Notes: a model not told the origin generated them from the letters alone. A stretch of 64,000 nucleotides of DNA from Neisseriaceae bacterium PsAf (GCA_017114885.1 WNLJ01000023.1:54430-118429); one strand, 5' to 3'; counted from the stretch's first letter, positions 35,442 through 44,747 are shown. Numbers and translations are program-made.

Positions 35442-35771
35442 TCATTGAGGTACATTGCCATTGGGTGCAGGTTCAGGTGCATTGCCATCTACAAAACCAA
35501 GCACGACACCAACTATTGTTGTAACGGCTCCTACAAAGGTAGTTATTCCAAATATTGGTATAAGCGGAATAGCTGATATAGTGCCAGAACCCGTTGGTAG
35601 GGAAGAGGTTGCAGCTGATTCTCCTATAATACCAGTTGCGGAAGAACCTATTCCTATAGGTATTGCAGGATTTGGTTTAAAACCTATGCCTTCTGCTTGA
35701 GCCACATTTGCAGATATTAATAATCCACTTACCAATAATAAACTAGCTAATTTTTTAATTATTTTAGTCAA
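35442..35771 (-). CDS. small secreted protein of unknown function
   Basis: A 109-residue protein with a clear Sec signal peptide: basic MTKIIKK, a hydrophobic core, and an AQA cleavage site around residue 26. The mature part of about 83 residues is rich in Gly, Ile, Ser, Ala and Pro, has a hydrophobic stretch (IFGITTFVGAVTTIVGVVLG) and a Pro/Asn tail. No cysteines are present. The only available start is TTG at 35771-35769, with a stop four codons upstream in frame and no clear ribosome binding site. I do not recognise the family. The frame on the other strand (35455-35700) lacks a ribosome binding site and is the mirror of this repetitive composition. The signal peptide makes the minus-strand reading the convincing one. 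Confidence 0.65.
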   Translation of the reverse strand: MTKIIKKLASLLLVSGLLISANVAQAEGIGFKPNPAIPIGIGSSATGIIGESAATSSLPTGSGTISAIPLIPIFGITTFVGAVTTIVGVVLGFVDGNAPEPAPNGNVPQ

Positions 35772-35877
35772 TGTCTTTGTATTTATTAGTAACCGACCAA
35801 ATAATTAACTTATCAGTCATCTGTTTTATACTAACTCATTTAGATAATAATGGTCAATATATGACATAATTAAAGCA

Positions 35878-35907
35878 TTGTCTGTTGTTCTAAAATTAAG
35901 GTAGAAT
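35878..35907 (+). promoter_or_regulatory. candidate promoter of the small lipoprotein gene
   Basis: TTGTCT (35878-35883) and TAGAAT (35902-35907) are separated by 18 bases. They would give a leader of about 90 bases before the ATG at 36004. Confidence 0.4.
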
Positions 35908-36003
35908 GCAAACAGGTCTCGAGTTCATTATCACTGTTCTGAAGATTGCTTAGTGTCGTGCTGATGATTGAGTCTTTTGTTTTAATCTATAGGGAAAAAA
36001 GAA

Positions 36004-36135
36004 ATGCGTAAAATTATTGTATCGTTTGTAGCAGTGTTATGTTTAGCCGCTTGTGCCAATACAGGAAGTAGTTCTGGAAATTCAGAAATGTATGGACAGA
36101 TACAAGGTGGCGTAGAGCATACTGTAGTTAAATAG
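36004..36135 (+). CDS. 43-residue lipoprotein
   Basis: The ATG at 36004 is preceded by AGGGAAAAAAG. The product MRKIIVSFVAVLCLAACAN continues to a short mature part of about 26 residues with a Ser/Gly-rich linker and MYGQIQGGVEHTVVK at the end. The lipobox LAAC puts the lipidated cysteine at residue 17. It is too short for many gene callers, yet has ribosome binding site, promoter candidate and signal peptide. Small lipoproteins with a MYG-x-I-x-GGVE-like end occur in other betaproteobacteria as far as I recall; no function is known to me. It converges on nudL, with 17 bases between stops. Confidence 0.75.
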   Translation: MRKIIVSFVAVLCLAACANTGSSSGNSEMYGQIQGGVEHTVVK

Positions 36136-36152
36136 TTGTGGTTTATATCAAA

Positions 36153-36782
36153 CTACCTTCTATATTTAAGATAGCTTTTAGCTAAGAAATATAAAATTTC
36201 TGCAGTTAGTCCCCATATGTGTTTATCATGGTAATCGATGTACACCATTTTAATGGGGACTTTACTGGTGGAATAGGTCTTAAAAGAATAGTGTTTAGGG
36301 TCTAGTAGTATTTGGCAGGGGACAGTGAAAGTTTCTTTAACTTCGTCAGTGTTTTTATTTTGATCTTTTGGGCATTCATCGATAATGCCAAGCACAGGGT
36401 AAACTTCGTAATTGGCTGGCGATTTGATTTTTTTTAATACACCATAGGTTCTGATGTGTTCTCGGCAAATACCGATTTCCTCTTCGGTCTCTCGAGTGGC
36501 TGTTTGTAAAATTGTTTGATCTTCTAACTCACGCTTTCCACCTGGGAATGAAATTTGATTAGAATGATGCTTGAGTTGAGCGGAACGTTGTGTGAAAACA
36601 ATCTCATACTCTTGGGTTGATTTTCTAAAATAAAATCCTACTAGCACACCTGCTTCAATAGGATTGTTTAAAGAAAAATATAACAAGGAATTTCGAACCC
36701 AATAGCGCATATTCCAATGCGGTAAAGTACAGAAATGAAAAAAATTGATTAAATCTTGTTCGTTATTAAAAGTAAAGTTCAT
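36153..36782 (-). CDS. nudL: NUDIX hydrolase, CoA pyrophosphatase type
   Basis: Predicted to cleave coenzyme A or related nucleotide pyrophosphates. The 209-residue protein has the Nudix box from FPGGKRELED to RETEEEIGI and, directly ahead, the UPF0035 signature (FTQRSAQLKHHSNQISFPGG) that marks the CoA pyrophosphatase subgroup. Its glutamates at the catalytic helix are present. It overlaps the stop of upp by one base, the last gene of a long minus-strand operon. Confidence 0.87.
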   Translation of the reverse strand: MNFTFNNEQDLINFFHFCTLPHWNMRYWVRNSLLYFSLNNPIEAGVLVGFYFRKSTQEYEIVFTQRSAQLKHHSNQISFPGGKRELEDQTILQTATRETEEEIGICREHIRTYGVLKKIKSPANYEVYPVLGIIDECPKDQNKNTDEVKETFTVPCQILLDPKHYSFKTYSTSKVPIKMVYIDYHDKHIWGLTAEILYFLAKSYLKYRR

Positions 36783-37417
36783 TATTCAGATACTTTGGTC
36801 CCAAAAATTCTATCTCCTGCATCTCCTAATCCAGGAATAATATAAAAATCTTGATTTAAATGGCTATCTAAAGAAGCGGTATATATAGGAACTTCCGGAT
36901 GATGCTCATAGACTTTTTTTACACCTTCAGGTGCCGCAACTAATACAATGACTTTGATATTTTTACAACCTTTTTCCTTTAATAAATCAATAGTAGCAAC
37001 AATGGAGCCCCCAGTAGCCAACATTGGATCTATAATCAAAGCAGTACGGTGTTCAATATCACTGACAAACTTTTCAAAATAGGGTACAGGTTCTAATGTT
37101 TCCTCATTTCGATATAAACCAACAACGCTTATTTTGGCGTTAGGCAATAAGTCTAAACAACCATCCAACATTCCTAACCCAGCTCTTAAAATAGGTACTA
37201 AAGTTACTTTTTTCCCTTTAATACGTTGTCCTTCTATTGGTCCACACCATGCCTCTAAAGGAAAACTTTCCAATTCAAAGTCTTGTGTGGCTTCATAGGC
37301 CATTAAACTAGCAAGTTCTCTTGTGATCATGCGAAATTTACAAGTATCACACTTTTTAGCTCTTAATAAGGTTAATTTGTGTGCCACTAAAGGATGATTA
37401 ATAATATGTATATTCAT
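36782..37417 (-). CDS. upp: uracil phosphoribosyltransferase
   Basis: Pyrimidine salvage enzyme converting uracil and PRPP to UMP. The PRPP loop [15 protein letters not shown] is present, as is the C-terminal uracil-binding [14 protein letters not shown]. The flexible RAGLGM segment precedes the catalytic region. Length 211 is normal. It sits 3 bases downstream of grxD and overlaps nudL by 1 base. No uraA permease gene is adjacent. Confidence 0.95.
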   Translation of the reverse strand: MNIHIINHPLVAHKLTLLRAKKCDTCKFRMITRELASLMAYEATQDFELESFPLEAWCGPIEGQRIKGKKVTLVPILRAGLGMLDGCLDLLPNAKISVVGLYRNEETLEPVPYFEKFVSDIEHRTALIIDPMLATGGSIVATIDLLKEKGCKNIKVIVLVAAPEGVKKVYEHHPEVPIYTASLDSHLNQDFYIIPGLGDAGDRIFGTKVSE

Positions 37418-37420
37418 GAG

Positions 37421-37726
37421 TTAGATATTTTCTAGTAAGGGTTGTAGTTCATTTTCCTGATACATTTCCATCATAATGTCAGATCCACCGATAAATTCAC
37501 CATTAACATATAATTGAGGAATAGTTGGCCAATCTGAATAGATTTTAATACCTTCTCTAATTTGATCGTTTTCAAGTACATTCACAGTATAGAAATCTCG
37601 ACAGCCACAAGCATATAAAATTTCAACTGCACGTGAGGAAAAGCCACATTGAGGAAATTGTTTGGTTCCTTTCATAAATAAAACCACAGGATGTTCTTTA
37701 ACAATTTTGCTAATTTCTTCTTGCAT
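37421..37726 (-). CDS. grxD: monothiol glutaredoxin GrxD
   Basis: A 101-residue monothiol (CGFS) glutaredoxin that carries [2Fe-2S] clusters to target proteins. The CGFS active site sits in QFPQCGFSSRAVEIL, after the KGTKQFP motif that binds glutathione. WPTIPQLYVNGEFIGGSDI completes the glutathione-binding face. It is part of the compact minus-strand operon between rsmB and upp. Confidence 0.95.
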   Translation of the reverse strand: MQEEISKIVKEHPVVLFMKGTKQFPQCGFSSRAVEILYACGCRDFYTVNVLENDQIREGIKIYSDWPTIPQLYVNGEFIGGSDIMMEMYQENELQPLLENI

Positions 37727-37739
37727 TATATTGATTCCT

Positions 37740-38978
37740 TTAATTTTTTTTCATGATGGCCATATAAAAACCATCGGTTTGTGTTGATATTGGGTTAAAA
37801 TAAGCACCCAAATCTTTCTCGGTTATTGTAATGCCAGAAAGGCTTTTCTGGCAATCAATCAGCTTATAATTAGTATGAGATTCTAAAAATTTTTGCATGA
37901 TAATTTCATTTTCTGGTGGCAGAATACTACAAGTAGCGTAAATAAGTTTACCTTTCGAACGGCATAATTTTTCTGCTTCGTTCAGGATAGATAATTGTCG
38001 TTCATTGATCTTTGCTAATGAGGTTGGATTATTTCTATACTTTAAATCAGGTTGACGTCTGATTGTACCCAATCCAGAGCAAGGAGCATCTACTAAAACA
38101 AGATCGGCTTTTTGTTGAAATTTTTTTAATTTATCATCTTGTTCGCTCTCAATGAGTACTGGGTATATATTGCTTAGGCCTGATTTTTGTAAGCGTGGTT
38201 TTATTTGATTTAAACGAGAAGCTTCTACATCTAAAGCATAAATACTTCCACGATTATTTAACATGGAACCCATGGCTAATGCTTTACCGCCAGCACCAGC
38301 GCAGAAATCAATAATGATTTGATTTTTTTTGGCTTGAGATAAGTAGGCAATTAATTGACTGCCTTCATCTTGAATTTCAAACAACCCTTCTTGGTAAAAA
38401 GGGTGTTTATTGAGATTAGGATAATTTCCTTGTAGGCGAATGCCCCAAGGTGAATAAGGTGTCTCTATGCCTAAAATATCATTTTGCTTTAATTTTTCAA
38501 TCAGTTCACTGCGTTTAATCTTCACAGTATTGGTTCGAATATCAACAGGAGCTGTATTTTTTAAAGATTTTCCTAAGGCAATGATTTTTTCATGGCTTAG
38601 TCTAGTGGTTAGTAGATCTATTATCCAAGTAGGTAATTCTGCTTGTTCATTAAGAGCCGTACTATTTTGTTGATACTCTAAAAAAGATTTAAATAACGTG
38701 GAGTCGTATAAATTTTTTTTATCAGGGAAGGCTAAACCGACAGCAATATTAATTTCACTTTCAAGGGACAAACTTTGTGTTTTTGTTAAATATCCATCTG
38801 TGGTTTCTTTATTTCTGAGTAGGGTATACACAGTTTCACTGATGAAATGTCTGTCTTGTTTGCCTAAATTTTTATATCTTTTAAAATAATTGCCCAATAA
38901 CCATTCTGTAGTGTCTTCAAAATGCAATATTTCTTGAGTAATTTCTAATAAATGTTGATAGAGCGTCAAATTTGGCAT
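37740..38978 (-). CDS. rsmB: RsmB-family rRNA (cytosine-5) methyltransferase
   Basis: SAM-dependent RNA m5C methyltransferase of the NOL1/NOP2/Sun family. The catalytic cysteines are in DAPCSGLGTIRRQPD (motif IV) and YATCSILPPENE (motif VI); SAM-binding FCAGAGGKALAMG is motif I. The 412-residue protein has an N-terminal helical domain of NusB-like size and a PUA-like insert is absent, so RsmB (16S C967) is favoured over RsmF. The N-terminal domain is somewhat divergent from enteric RsmB, hence a class-level call on target. It is downstream of the DUF3108-like gene. Confidence 0.82.
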   Translation of the reverse strand: MPNLTLYQHLLEITQEILHFEDTTEWLLGNYFKRYKNLGKQDRHFISETVYTLLRNKETTDGYLTKTQSLSLESEINIAVGLAFPDKKNLYDSTLFKSFLEYQQNSTALNEQAELPTWIIDLLTTRLSHEKIIALGKSLKNTAPVDIRTNTVKIKRSELIEKLKQNDILGIETPYSPWGIRLQGNYPNLNKHPFYQEGLFEIQDEGSQLIAYLSQAKKNQIIIDFCAGAGGKALAMGSMLNNRGSIYALDVEASRLNQIKPRLQKSGLSNIYPVLIESEQDDKLKKFQQKADLVLVDAPCSGLGTIRRQPDLKYRNNPTSLAKINERQLSILNEAEKLCRSKGKLIYATCSILPPENEIIMQKFLESHTNYKLIDCQKSLSGITITEKDLGAYFNPISTQTDGFYMAIMKKN

Positions 38979-39067
38979 GATTTCTTCAATAGTCTGTATT
39001 GGTACAGATTATATAGGTATTTTTCCTAAAACCCTATTTTTTATGGTGGATTGTTTTTGAAGTAGAA

Positions 39068-39769
39068 TTATAAAATTTTCTTTCCATCAACCACAATACT
39101 GGTTGCGACGAATTCAACATCATAAATGCTATTTTTAAATTTGATATACACAGGGAGGTTTTGATATTGTTTAGAATAGCCAAATTGAATAGCAGTCTGA
39201 CTGCCTTTAATTAATTCTAAATCATAGATATCAGTTTTTATAGTCCCTTTTGGCGTGGATATTTTTCTAATTTTTTTAATAGAGCTAATAGGAGTGTTTC
39301 CAGCTTGCATAAGATATACTTTTTTACCAGTGGTAATTTGGAATGTATTTAAGACTAAATCAGGATTAAAGCTCATCTCCCAAGGCAAAGAAATAGTATC
39401 GTAACTATGACCGTTTATCTGAGTGGTTTGTTGCTTGCCAATTTTTCCATAACGTACGGTATTGTTTGCGTGATTAAAAGTAGCTGATGAGACCACGCTA
39501 CCATTTCTTGAGTCTGTAAATTTATTTGTACTTAAATGATGATTACTAACGGTTCCATTTGATTGATAAACTATTTTATAAAAAGGGACATCAAAACTAT
39601 AACTAATGTTATATTGATTTCCTGTTTTTTTAAAATTCATCTTGCTGACACTGCCCCCAGGTCCTGCAAAATCTATGCTTACTTTATTGGGGATGGGACT
39701 ATTGTCAGCGAAACTAAATACAGGAGTAACTGCCAATAATAATATCGGCCATTTAATATCATTCAACAT
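39068..39769 (-). CDS. secreted DUF3108-like protein
   Basis: A 233-residue protein with a signal peptide (cleaved near SFADN) and an all-beta mature domain. The pattern of alternating short strands, the GNQYNISYSFDVPFYKIVYQSNG segment (conserved part: YSFDVPFYKIVYQ) and the late GYSKQYQNLPVYIKF fit the DUF3108 family as I remember it from proteobacteria, where the gene often follows purN. Function unknown, presumably periplasmic. It lies 62 bases downstream of purN and 89 upstream of rsmB. Confidence 0.7.
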   Translation of the reverse strand: MLNDIKWPILLLAVTPVFSFADNSPIPNKVSIDFAGPGGSVSKMNFKKTGNQYNISYSFDVPFYKIVYQSNGTVSNHHLSTNKFTDSRNGSVVSSATFNHANNTVRYGKIGKQQTTQINGHSYDTISLPWEMSFNPDLVLNTFQITTGKKVYLMQAGNTPISSIKKIRKISTPKGTIKTDIYDLELIKGSQTAIQFGYSKQYQNLPVYIKFKNSIYDVEFVATSIVVDGKKIL

Positions 39770-39831
39770 AAGACTGCCTAGATTAACTTAAAACAGTTAG
39801 AGTATTAATTGACAATAAAATTCACTAATTT

Positions 39832-40470
39832 TTAGAAATTAAGTATTTTTTCTTGGTGATTATTATCATGTTTTCTCTGATTAATCACCTTATTTCCTTT
39901 GATTGACAAGTGATTGAAAACGAAATCTTGAATGGCCATGGGATAGATAATATGTTCACAGTCCAATACTTTTTTAGCAAGTGTTTCGCTGGTATCTTGA
40001 GAATTAATGGACACAGCAGCTTGTGCAATAATAGGACCGTTATCTAATTCAGGCGTAACAAAATGCACAGTACAACCTGCGATTTTACAGCCTGAATCTA
40101 TAGCGTTTTGATGCGTATTAAGACCAGGGAAAGCCGGTAATAATGAAGGATGAATATTCATTAATCTATCTTGATAATGCTGACAAAAAGATTGACTTAA
40201 AATTCGCATAAAACCAGCCAAAACAACCAAATCAGGTTCGAACTGATCAATTAATTTAACCAAAGCTGAATCATAGGCTTCGCGAGAAGTAAAGGATTTA
40301 TGATTAAGAGAAATCGCATTTAATCCCTGTTGTTCGGCCCATAATATACCAGGTGCATTTTCATTATTACTAATAATGGCAGCAATAGTGGCATTTTTGA
40401 TATTAGCATTAACAATTGCTTGCATATTGCTGCCATTACCAGAAATTAGAATCACGATTTTTTTGGTCAT
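39832..40470 (-). CDS. purN: phosphoribosylglycinamide formyltransferase PurN
   Basis: Third step of purine synthesis, using 10-formyl-THF to formylate GAR. The phosphate-binding ISGNGSNMQAI is at residues 9-19, the folate site MRILSQSFCQHY and the catalytic triad Asn/His/Asp region NIHPSLLPAFPG and GCTVHFVTPELDNGP follow. At 212 residues it has the normal length, with an extra C-terminal tail rich in Asn, Lys and Gln. It begins 6 bases downstream of the MoxR-type ATPase stop. Confidence 0.95.
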   Translation of the reverse strand: MTKKIVILISGNGSNMQAIVNANIKNATIAAIISNNENAPGILWAEQQGLNAISLNHKSFTSREAYDSALVKLIDQFEPDLVVLAGFMRILSQSFCQHYQDRLMNIHPSLLPAFPGLNTHQNAIDSGCKIAGCTVHFVTPELDNGPIIAQAAVSINSQDTSETLAKKVLDCEHIIYPMAIQDFVFNHLSIKGNKVINQRKHDNNHQEKILNF

Positions 40471-40476
40471 AATGAA

Positions 40477-41319
40477 TTATCTATTTTTTAGAATTTGTGA
40501 GAAATGGTTGAGTAGAGAGATGTCTTGCTCATTTTTTAATAAAGCACCAATATGAGGAGGAATATCTTTTTGCTTTCTTGATTCCGCTAAGGTTTTTTCG
40601 GATAAATCATCTGCTGATAATAGTTTTAACCAATCGATTAATTCTGAAGTAGATGGTTTTTTCTTTAATCCGTCAATACTTCTTAAATCATAAAAATAAG
40701 CTAACGCTTCATTGATGAGTTTTTCTTGAATATTAGGGTAGTGTACATCAATAATCTGACGCATGGTTTCTTTATCAGGGAATTCTATATAATGGAAAAA
40801 ACATCTTCTCAAAAAGGCATCAGGTAATTCTTTTTCATTATTGCTGGTAATAATAATGATTGGACGATGTTTGGCCGTAATCACTTCTTGAGTTTCATAA
40901 CAAGAAAACTGCATACGATCTAATTCAACTAACAAATCATTGGGGAATTCAATATCGGCTTTATCAATTTCATCAATGAGTAATACCACGGGTTTGTCTG
41001 CTTCAAATGCTTGCCATAGTTTGCCTTTGACAATATAGTTTTTGATATTGGAAACACCCTCTACCCCTAGCTGAGAATCTCTTAGGCGTGAAACAGCATC
41101 ATACTCGTATAGACCTTGCTGTGCTTTGGTTGTACTTTTAATATGCCACTGAATTAAATCGGTATCAAAAGATTTGGCGACTTCCTCTGCCAGTAATGTT
41201 TTACCAGTACCCGGCTCTCCCTTTATTAGTAGTGGTCTTTGTAATAATACTGCAGCATTGACTGCCATTTGTAACTCTTCGGTTGCGACATACTCTTGTG
41301 TGCCTTCAAATTTTGCCAT
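40477..41319 (-). CDS. MoxR-type AAA+ ATPase
   Basis: A 280-residue AAA+ ATPase if started at the ATG 41319, which has AAAGAGAG upstream; a frame-open ATG 26 codons earlier adds an unconserved leader. Walker A KGEPGTGKTLLAEE (near residue 33), Walker B LLIDEIDKAD and sensor-1 IIITSNNEKELPDAFLRR are intact. MoxR-type ATPases act as chaperones for metal or cofactor insertion, usually with a VWA-domain partner encoded next to them. No VWA gene is in the window; purN follows instead. It is divergent from polA. Confidence 0.85.
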   Translation of the reverse strand: MAKFEGTQEYVATEELQMAVNAAVLLQRPLLIKGEPGTGKTLLAEEVAKSFDTDLIQWHIKSTTKAQQGLYEYDAVSRLRDSQLGVEGVSNIKNYIVKGKLWQAFEADKPVVLLIDEIDKADIEFPNDLLVELDRMQFSCYETQEVITAKHRPIIIITSNNEKELPDAFLRRCFFHYIEFPDKETMRQIIDVHYPNIQEKLINEALAYFYDLRSIDGLKKKPSTSELIDWLKLLSADDLSEKTLAESRKQKDIPPHIGALLKNEQDISLLNHFSQILKNR

Positions 41320-41430
41320 GTTAAAAACTCTCTTTGTGATTTTGATGAGTGTATTATATATTATACTAGATAAATATTTGATTAATTTCAAGCACACCTA
41401 CAGACAACAAAAAGTTAGGAATCAGTTCGT

Positions 41431-44190
41431 ATGGCTTTACAAAACAAAACCTTATTACTCATTGATGGTTCGTCCTATATATATAGAGCCTTTCATGCTA
41501 TTCGGGCATTATCTAATGCAGCAGGAGAGCCAACAAATGCTTTATTTGGTGTGCTGAACATGCTTAAAAAAATTGAAAGTGAATATTCTTTTGATTATTG
41601 CTGTTTTATTTGTGATGCTAAAGGTAAAAATTTTCGTCATGAAATGTATGCCGACTATAAGGCTACTAGAAAACCGATGCCGGATGATTTAAGGCCCCAA
41701 GTAGAATGGATTAAAGAATTAGTGGATTTAATGGGTTGGAATGTTTTAGTTGTGGAGGGAGTGGAAGCCGATGATGTGATTGCAACCTTAACCAAAGAAG
41801 CAAAAGGAAATGATATGCGAATCATTATCTCAACAGGAGATAAAGATATTGCTCAATTGGTGGATGAATCAACCACTATTATTAATACCATGACAGATGA
41901 AGTTTTAGATATCGAAGGTGTTAAAAATAAATTTGGTGTTTATCCAGAACAAATAGTTGACTATTTAACTTTGGTGGGCGATACCTCGGATAATGTCAAA
42001 GGAGTAGATAAGTGTGGACCCAAAACTGCAGTCAAATGGCTAGATGAATATCAAAATTTAGAAAATTTATTAGCTCATTCTGAGGAAATTAAAGGGAAAG
42101 TAGGGGAAAATTTAAGAGAAGCAGAAGAATGGTTGCCTTTATCCCATGAGTTAATTACCTTAAAAGACGATGTATCCTTATCCGAATATTTACCTAATGG
42201 CATCAGGGATTTGGTTAAGAAACCAGAGAATTGGGATTTATTATTGCCCCAACTACATCGATTTGGATTTAAAAAATGGATTAGAGAAGCAGAGGAAAGG
42301 GGGGTGCAATCCAATAATAAAAATACTCAAATCAAAAGTGATATTAATGCCCAAAGTGCAACTATTTCTCAACCCGAAAAACCTCTTAATATTGAATATA
42401 ATACTATACAGTCCGAAGAAGAGTTAAACACCTTTATCGTTCGATTAGAAAAAACAGAACGCGTTGGTTTTGACACTGAAACAACCTCATTAGATGAAAT
42501 GCAAGCAAAGTTGATTGGTATGAGTTTTTCTTTTCAAGCAGGAGAAGGATTTTATATTCCATTAGCTCATGATTGGTTATCCTCTAAAAGTTCTTTAGAT
42601 ATGGATAAGCTGTTGGCTAGATTAAAGCCTTATTTAGAAAATTCAAAAATTAAAAAAATTGGTCAAAATTTAAAGTATGATCAACACGTTTTGGAAAATC
42701 ACGGTATTTTCCTTAAAGGAATAACAGGAGACAGTATGTTGGCCTCGTATATTGTTGAGAGCCATTTAGGACATGGCTTAGATGAGTTGGCAGAACGTCA
42801 TTTAGGTATTACAACGACTAAATACGAAGATTTATGTGGTAAAGGAGTCAAGCAAATCAGTTTTGCCGAAGTTCCCTTAAAAGAAGCAACAGAATATGCT
42901 TGTCAAGATGCTGATTTAAGTTTTCGTTTAGAAAAATATTTAGTGTCCTTAATGAATGAGGCACAAAAAAAATTGTACCATGAGATGGAAATGCCTATAT
43001 TGCAAATCTTGAGTCGCATGGAGCGGTATGGTGTTTTAATAGACAAACAAGAACTACAAAGACAAAGTCACGAATTAGCGGTTAGGATTTTAGAAATTGA
43101 ACAAGAAGTTTATCAAGCAGTAGGGCAAGAATTTAATTTGAATTCTCCTAAACAAATGCAAGAAGTTTTGTTTAATATTTTAAAAATACCTACTCAAGGA
43201 CTCAAAAAAACACCTAAAGGTGATATTTCTACCAGTGAAGAAGTGCTAGAAAAATTAGCACAAGATTATCGAGTGCCTAGATTGATATTAGAATATCGTT
43301 CTTTAGCCAAATTAAAATCAACTTACACAGATAAGTTGCCTTTGCTGTTAGATGATAAGAGTAGGGTACATACTACTTATGCGCAAGCAGTAGCGAATAC
43401 AGGGCGTTTGGCAAGTAATAATCCTAATTTACAAAACATTCCTGTAAGAACAGAAGAAGGGCGTAAAATACGTCAAGCATTTATTGCACCACCAGGGCAT
43501 AAAATCATTTCAGCGGATTATTCGCAAATTGAATTGCGTATTATGGCACATTTGTCAGGTGACGAGCATTTGATTCAGGCGTTTCAAAATAATGAAGATA
43601 TTCATCGCAGTACTGCTTCTAAAATCTTTCATATACCATTGGATGAAGTGGAATCAAAGCAAAGACGTTATGCTAAGACCATTAATTTTGGTTTAATTTA
43701 TGGGATGAGTCAGTATGGATTGGCTAAGGCATTAAATATTGATCAATATGAGGCGAAATCTTTTATTGATCAGTATTTTAATCAGTATCCAGGTGTCTTA
43801 AACTATATGCAGGAAACGAAACTAAAAGCTCATGATATGGGATACGTAGAAACCATTTTTGGCAGAAAATTGTATTTGAATAATATCAATGCCAGTAATG
43901 GACGATTAAGAAGTGGTGCTGAAAGAGCAGCCATTAATGCGCCCATGCAAGGAACCGCATCCGATTTAATTAAGTTAGCCATGATTAATGTAAAAAACTG
44001 GTTAGATAAAGAAAAACTTCAAACAAAAATGATTATGCAAGTACATGATGAATTGGTTTTTGAAGTACCAGAACAAGAGCTAAAAATCATTCATGCACAG
44101 ATTCCTGAATTAATGACGTCCATTGCAACGTTAAAAGTTCCTTTAGTAGTGGATGTAGGAGAGGGAGATAATTGGGAGACAGCTCATTAA
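41431..44190 (+). CDS. polA: DNA polymerase I
   Basis: Three-domain repair and Okazaki-fragment polymerase of 919 residues. The N-terminal 5'-3' exonuclease shows GSSYIYRAFHA, EADDVIATL and STGDKDIAQLV. The 3'-5' proofreading domain keeps its acidic residues (FDTETTSLDEMQ and DADLSFRLEKY). The polymerase domain has motif A SADYSQIELRIMAHLSGD, motif B RRYAKTINFGLIYGMS and motif C MQVHDELVFEV. All three activities therefore look intact. AGTTAGGAATC lies ahead of the ATG. msrA follows after 14 bases. Confidence 0.96.
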   Translation: MALQNKTLLLIDGSSYIYRAFHAIRALSNAAGEPTNALFGVLNMLKKIESEYSFDYCCFICDAKGKNFRHEMYADYKATRKPMPDDLRPQVEWIKELVDLMGWNVLVVEGVEADDVIATLTKEAKGNDMRIIISTGDKDIAQLVDESTTIINTMTDEVLDIEGVKNKFGVYPEQIVDYLTLVGDTSDNVKGVDKCGPKTAVKWLDEYQNLENLLAHSEEIKGKVGENLREAEEWLPLSHELITLKDDVSLSEYLPNGIRDLVKKPENWDLLLPQLHRFGFKKWIREAEERGVQSNNKNTQIKSDINAQSATISQPEKPLNIEYNTIQSEEELNTFIVRLEKTERVGFDTETTSLDEMQAKLIGMSFSFQAGEGFYIPLAHDWLSSKSSLDMDKLLARLKPYLENSKIKKIGQNLKYDQHVLENHGIFLKGITGDSMLASYIVESHLGHGLDELAERHLGITTTKYEDLCGKGVKQISFAEVPLKEATEYACQDADLSFRLEKYLVSLMNEAQKKLYHEMEMPILQILSRMERYGVLIDKQELQRQSHELAVRILEIEQEVYQAVGQEFNLNSPKQMQEVLFNILKIPTQGLKKTPKGDISTSEEVLEKLAQDYRVPRLILEYRSLAKLKSTYTDKLPLLLDDKSRVHTTYAQAVANTGRLASNNPNLQNIPVRTEEGRKIRQAFIAPPGHKIISADYSQIELRIMAHLSGDEHLIQAFQNNEDIHRSTASKIFHIPLDEVESKQRRYAKTINFGLIYGMSQYGLAKALNIDQYEAKSFIDQYFNQYPGVLNYMQETKLKAHDMGYVETIFGRKLYLNNINASNGRLRSGAERAAINAPMQGTASDLIKLAMINVKNWLDKEKLQTKMIMQVHDELVFEVPEQELKIIHAQIPELMTSIATLKVPLVVDVGEGDNWETAH

Positions 44191-44204
44191 CAGAAGGAGA
44201 GATT

Positions 44205-44747
44205 ATGGATAAAAATCAACAGGAAATAGCTTATTTAGGAGGCGGATGTTTTTGGTGTTTAGAGGCTTTGTTTAAAAGAATACCAGGAGTAGTGGAGGTA
44301 ATTTCTGGGTATATGGGTGGAAAGATTGAAAACCCTAGTTATGAAGAAGTATGTGAAGGAAATACAGGTCATGCAGAGATTGTGCAAGTAACTTTTAATT
44401 CTGAACAAATCGATTATAACGATATATTAAATTTGTTTTTTAGTTTTCATGATCCCACCACTTTAAATAGACAGGGTAATGATGTAGGAACTCAGTATCG
44501 AAGTGTCATTTTTTATGTCAATGAAGAACAGAAAATTGCAGCACAAGAGGAAATACAGAGTTTAAAGGAACAAAATATTTTTCCTGATAAAATTGTGACA
44601 GAAGTAGTGGCAAAGCAAACATTCTATCCTGCGGAAGAATATCATCAAGATTACTTTGATACGCATAAGAATGTACCGTATTGTACTTATGTGATTAATC
44701 CCAAAGTGCGAAAATTAGAACAAATATTGTCTAATAAAAAGTCATAG
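44205..44747 (+). CDS. msrA: peptide-methionine (S)-S-oxide reductase MsrA
   Basis: Repairs methionine S-sulfoxide in proteins. The catalytic GGCFWCLEALF motif lies near residues 15-25, and GTQYRSVIFY and EYHQDYFDTHK are family marks. I start at the ATG at 44205 with AGAAGGAGAG in front (180 residues); an earlier frame start would overlap polA. No signal peptide and no fused MsrB or thioredoxin domain, unlike the three-domain MsrAB (PilB) of Neisseria, so this is a plain cytoplasmic MsrA. Confidence 0.94.
   Translation: MDKNQQEIAYLGGGCFWCLEALFKRIPGVVEVISGYMGGKIENPSYEEVCEGNTGHAEIVQVTFNSEQIDYNDILNLFFSFHDPTTLNRQGNDVGTQYRSVIFYVNEEQKIAAQEEIQSLKEQNIFPDKIVTEVVAKQTFYPAEEYHQDYFDTHKNVPYCTYVINPKVRKLEQILSNKKS

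Noticed and set aside
35455..35700. 81-residue plus-strand frame opposite the small secreted protein
   Set aside because: It lacks a ribosome binding site and signal features. The minus-strand frame has a textbook signal peptide and explains the composition.
41174..41557. 127-residue frame spanning the moxR-polA divergent region
   Set aside because: It overlaps the starts of two well-supported genes in other frames and has no conserved features.
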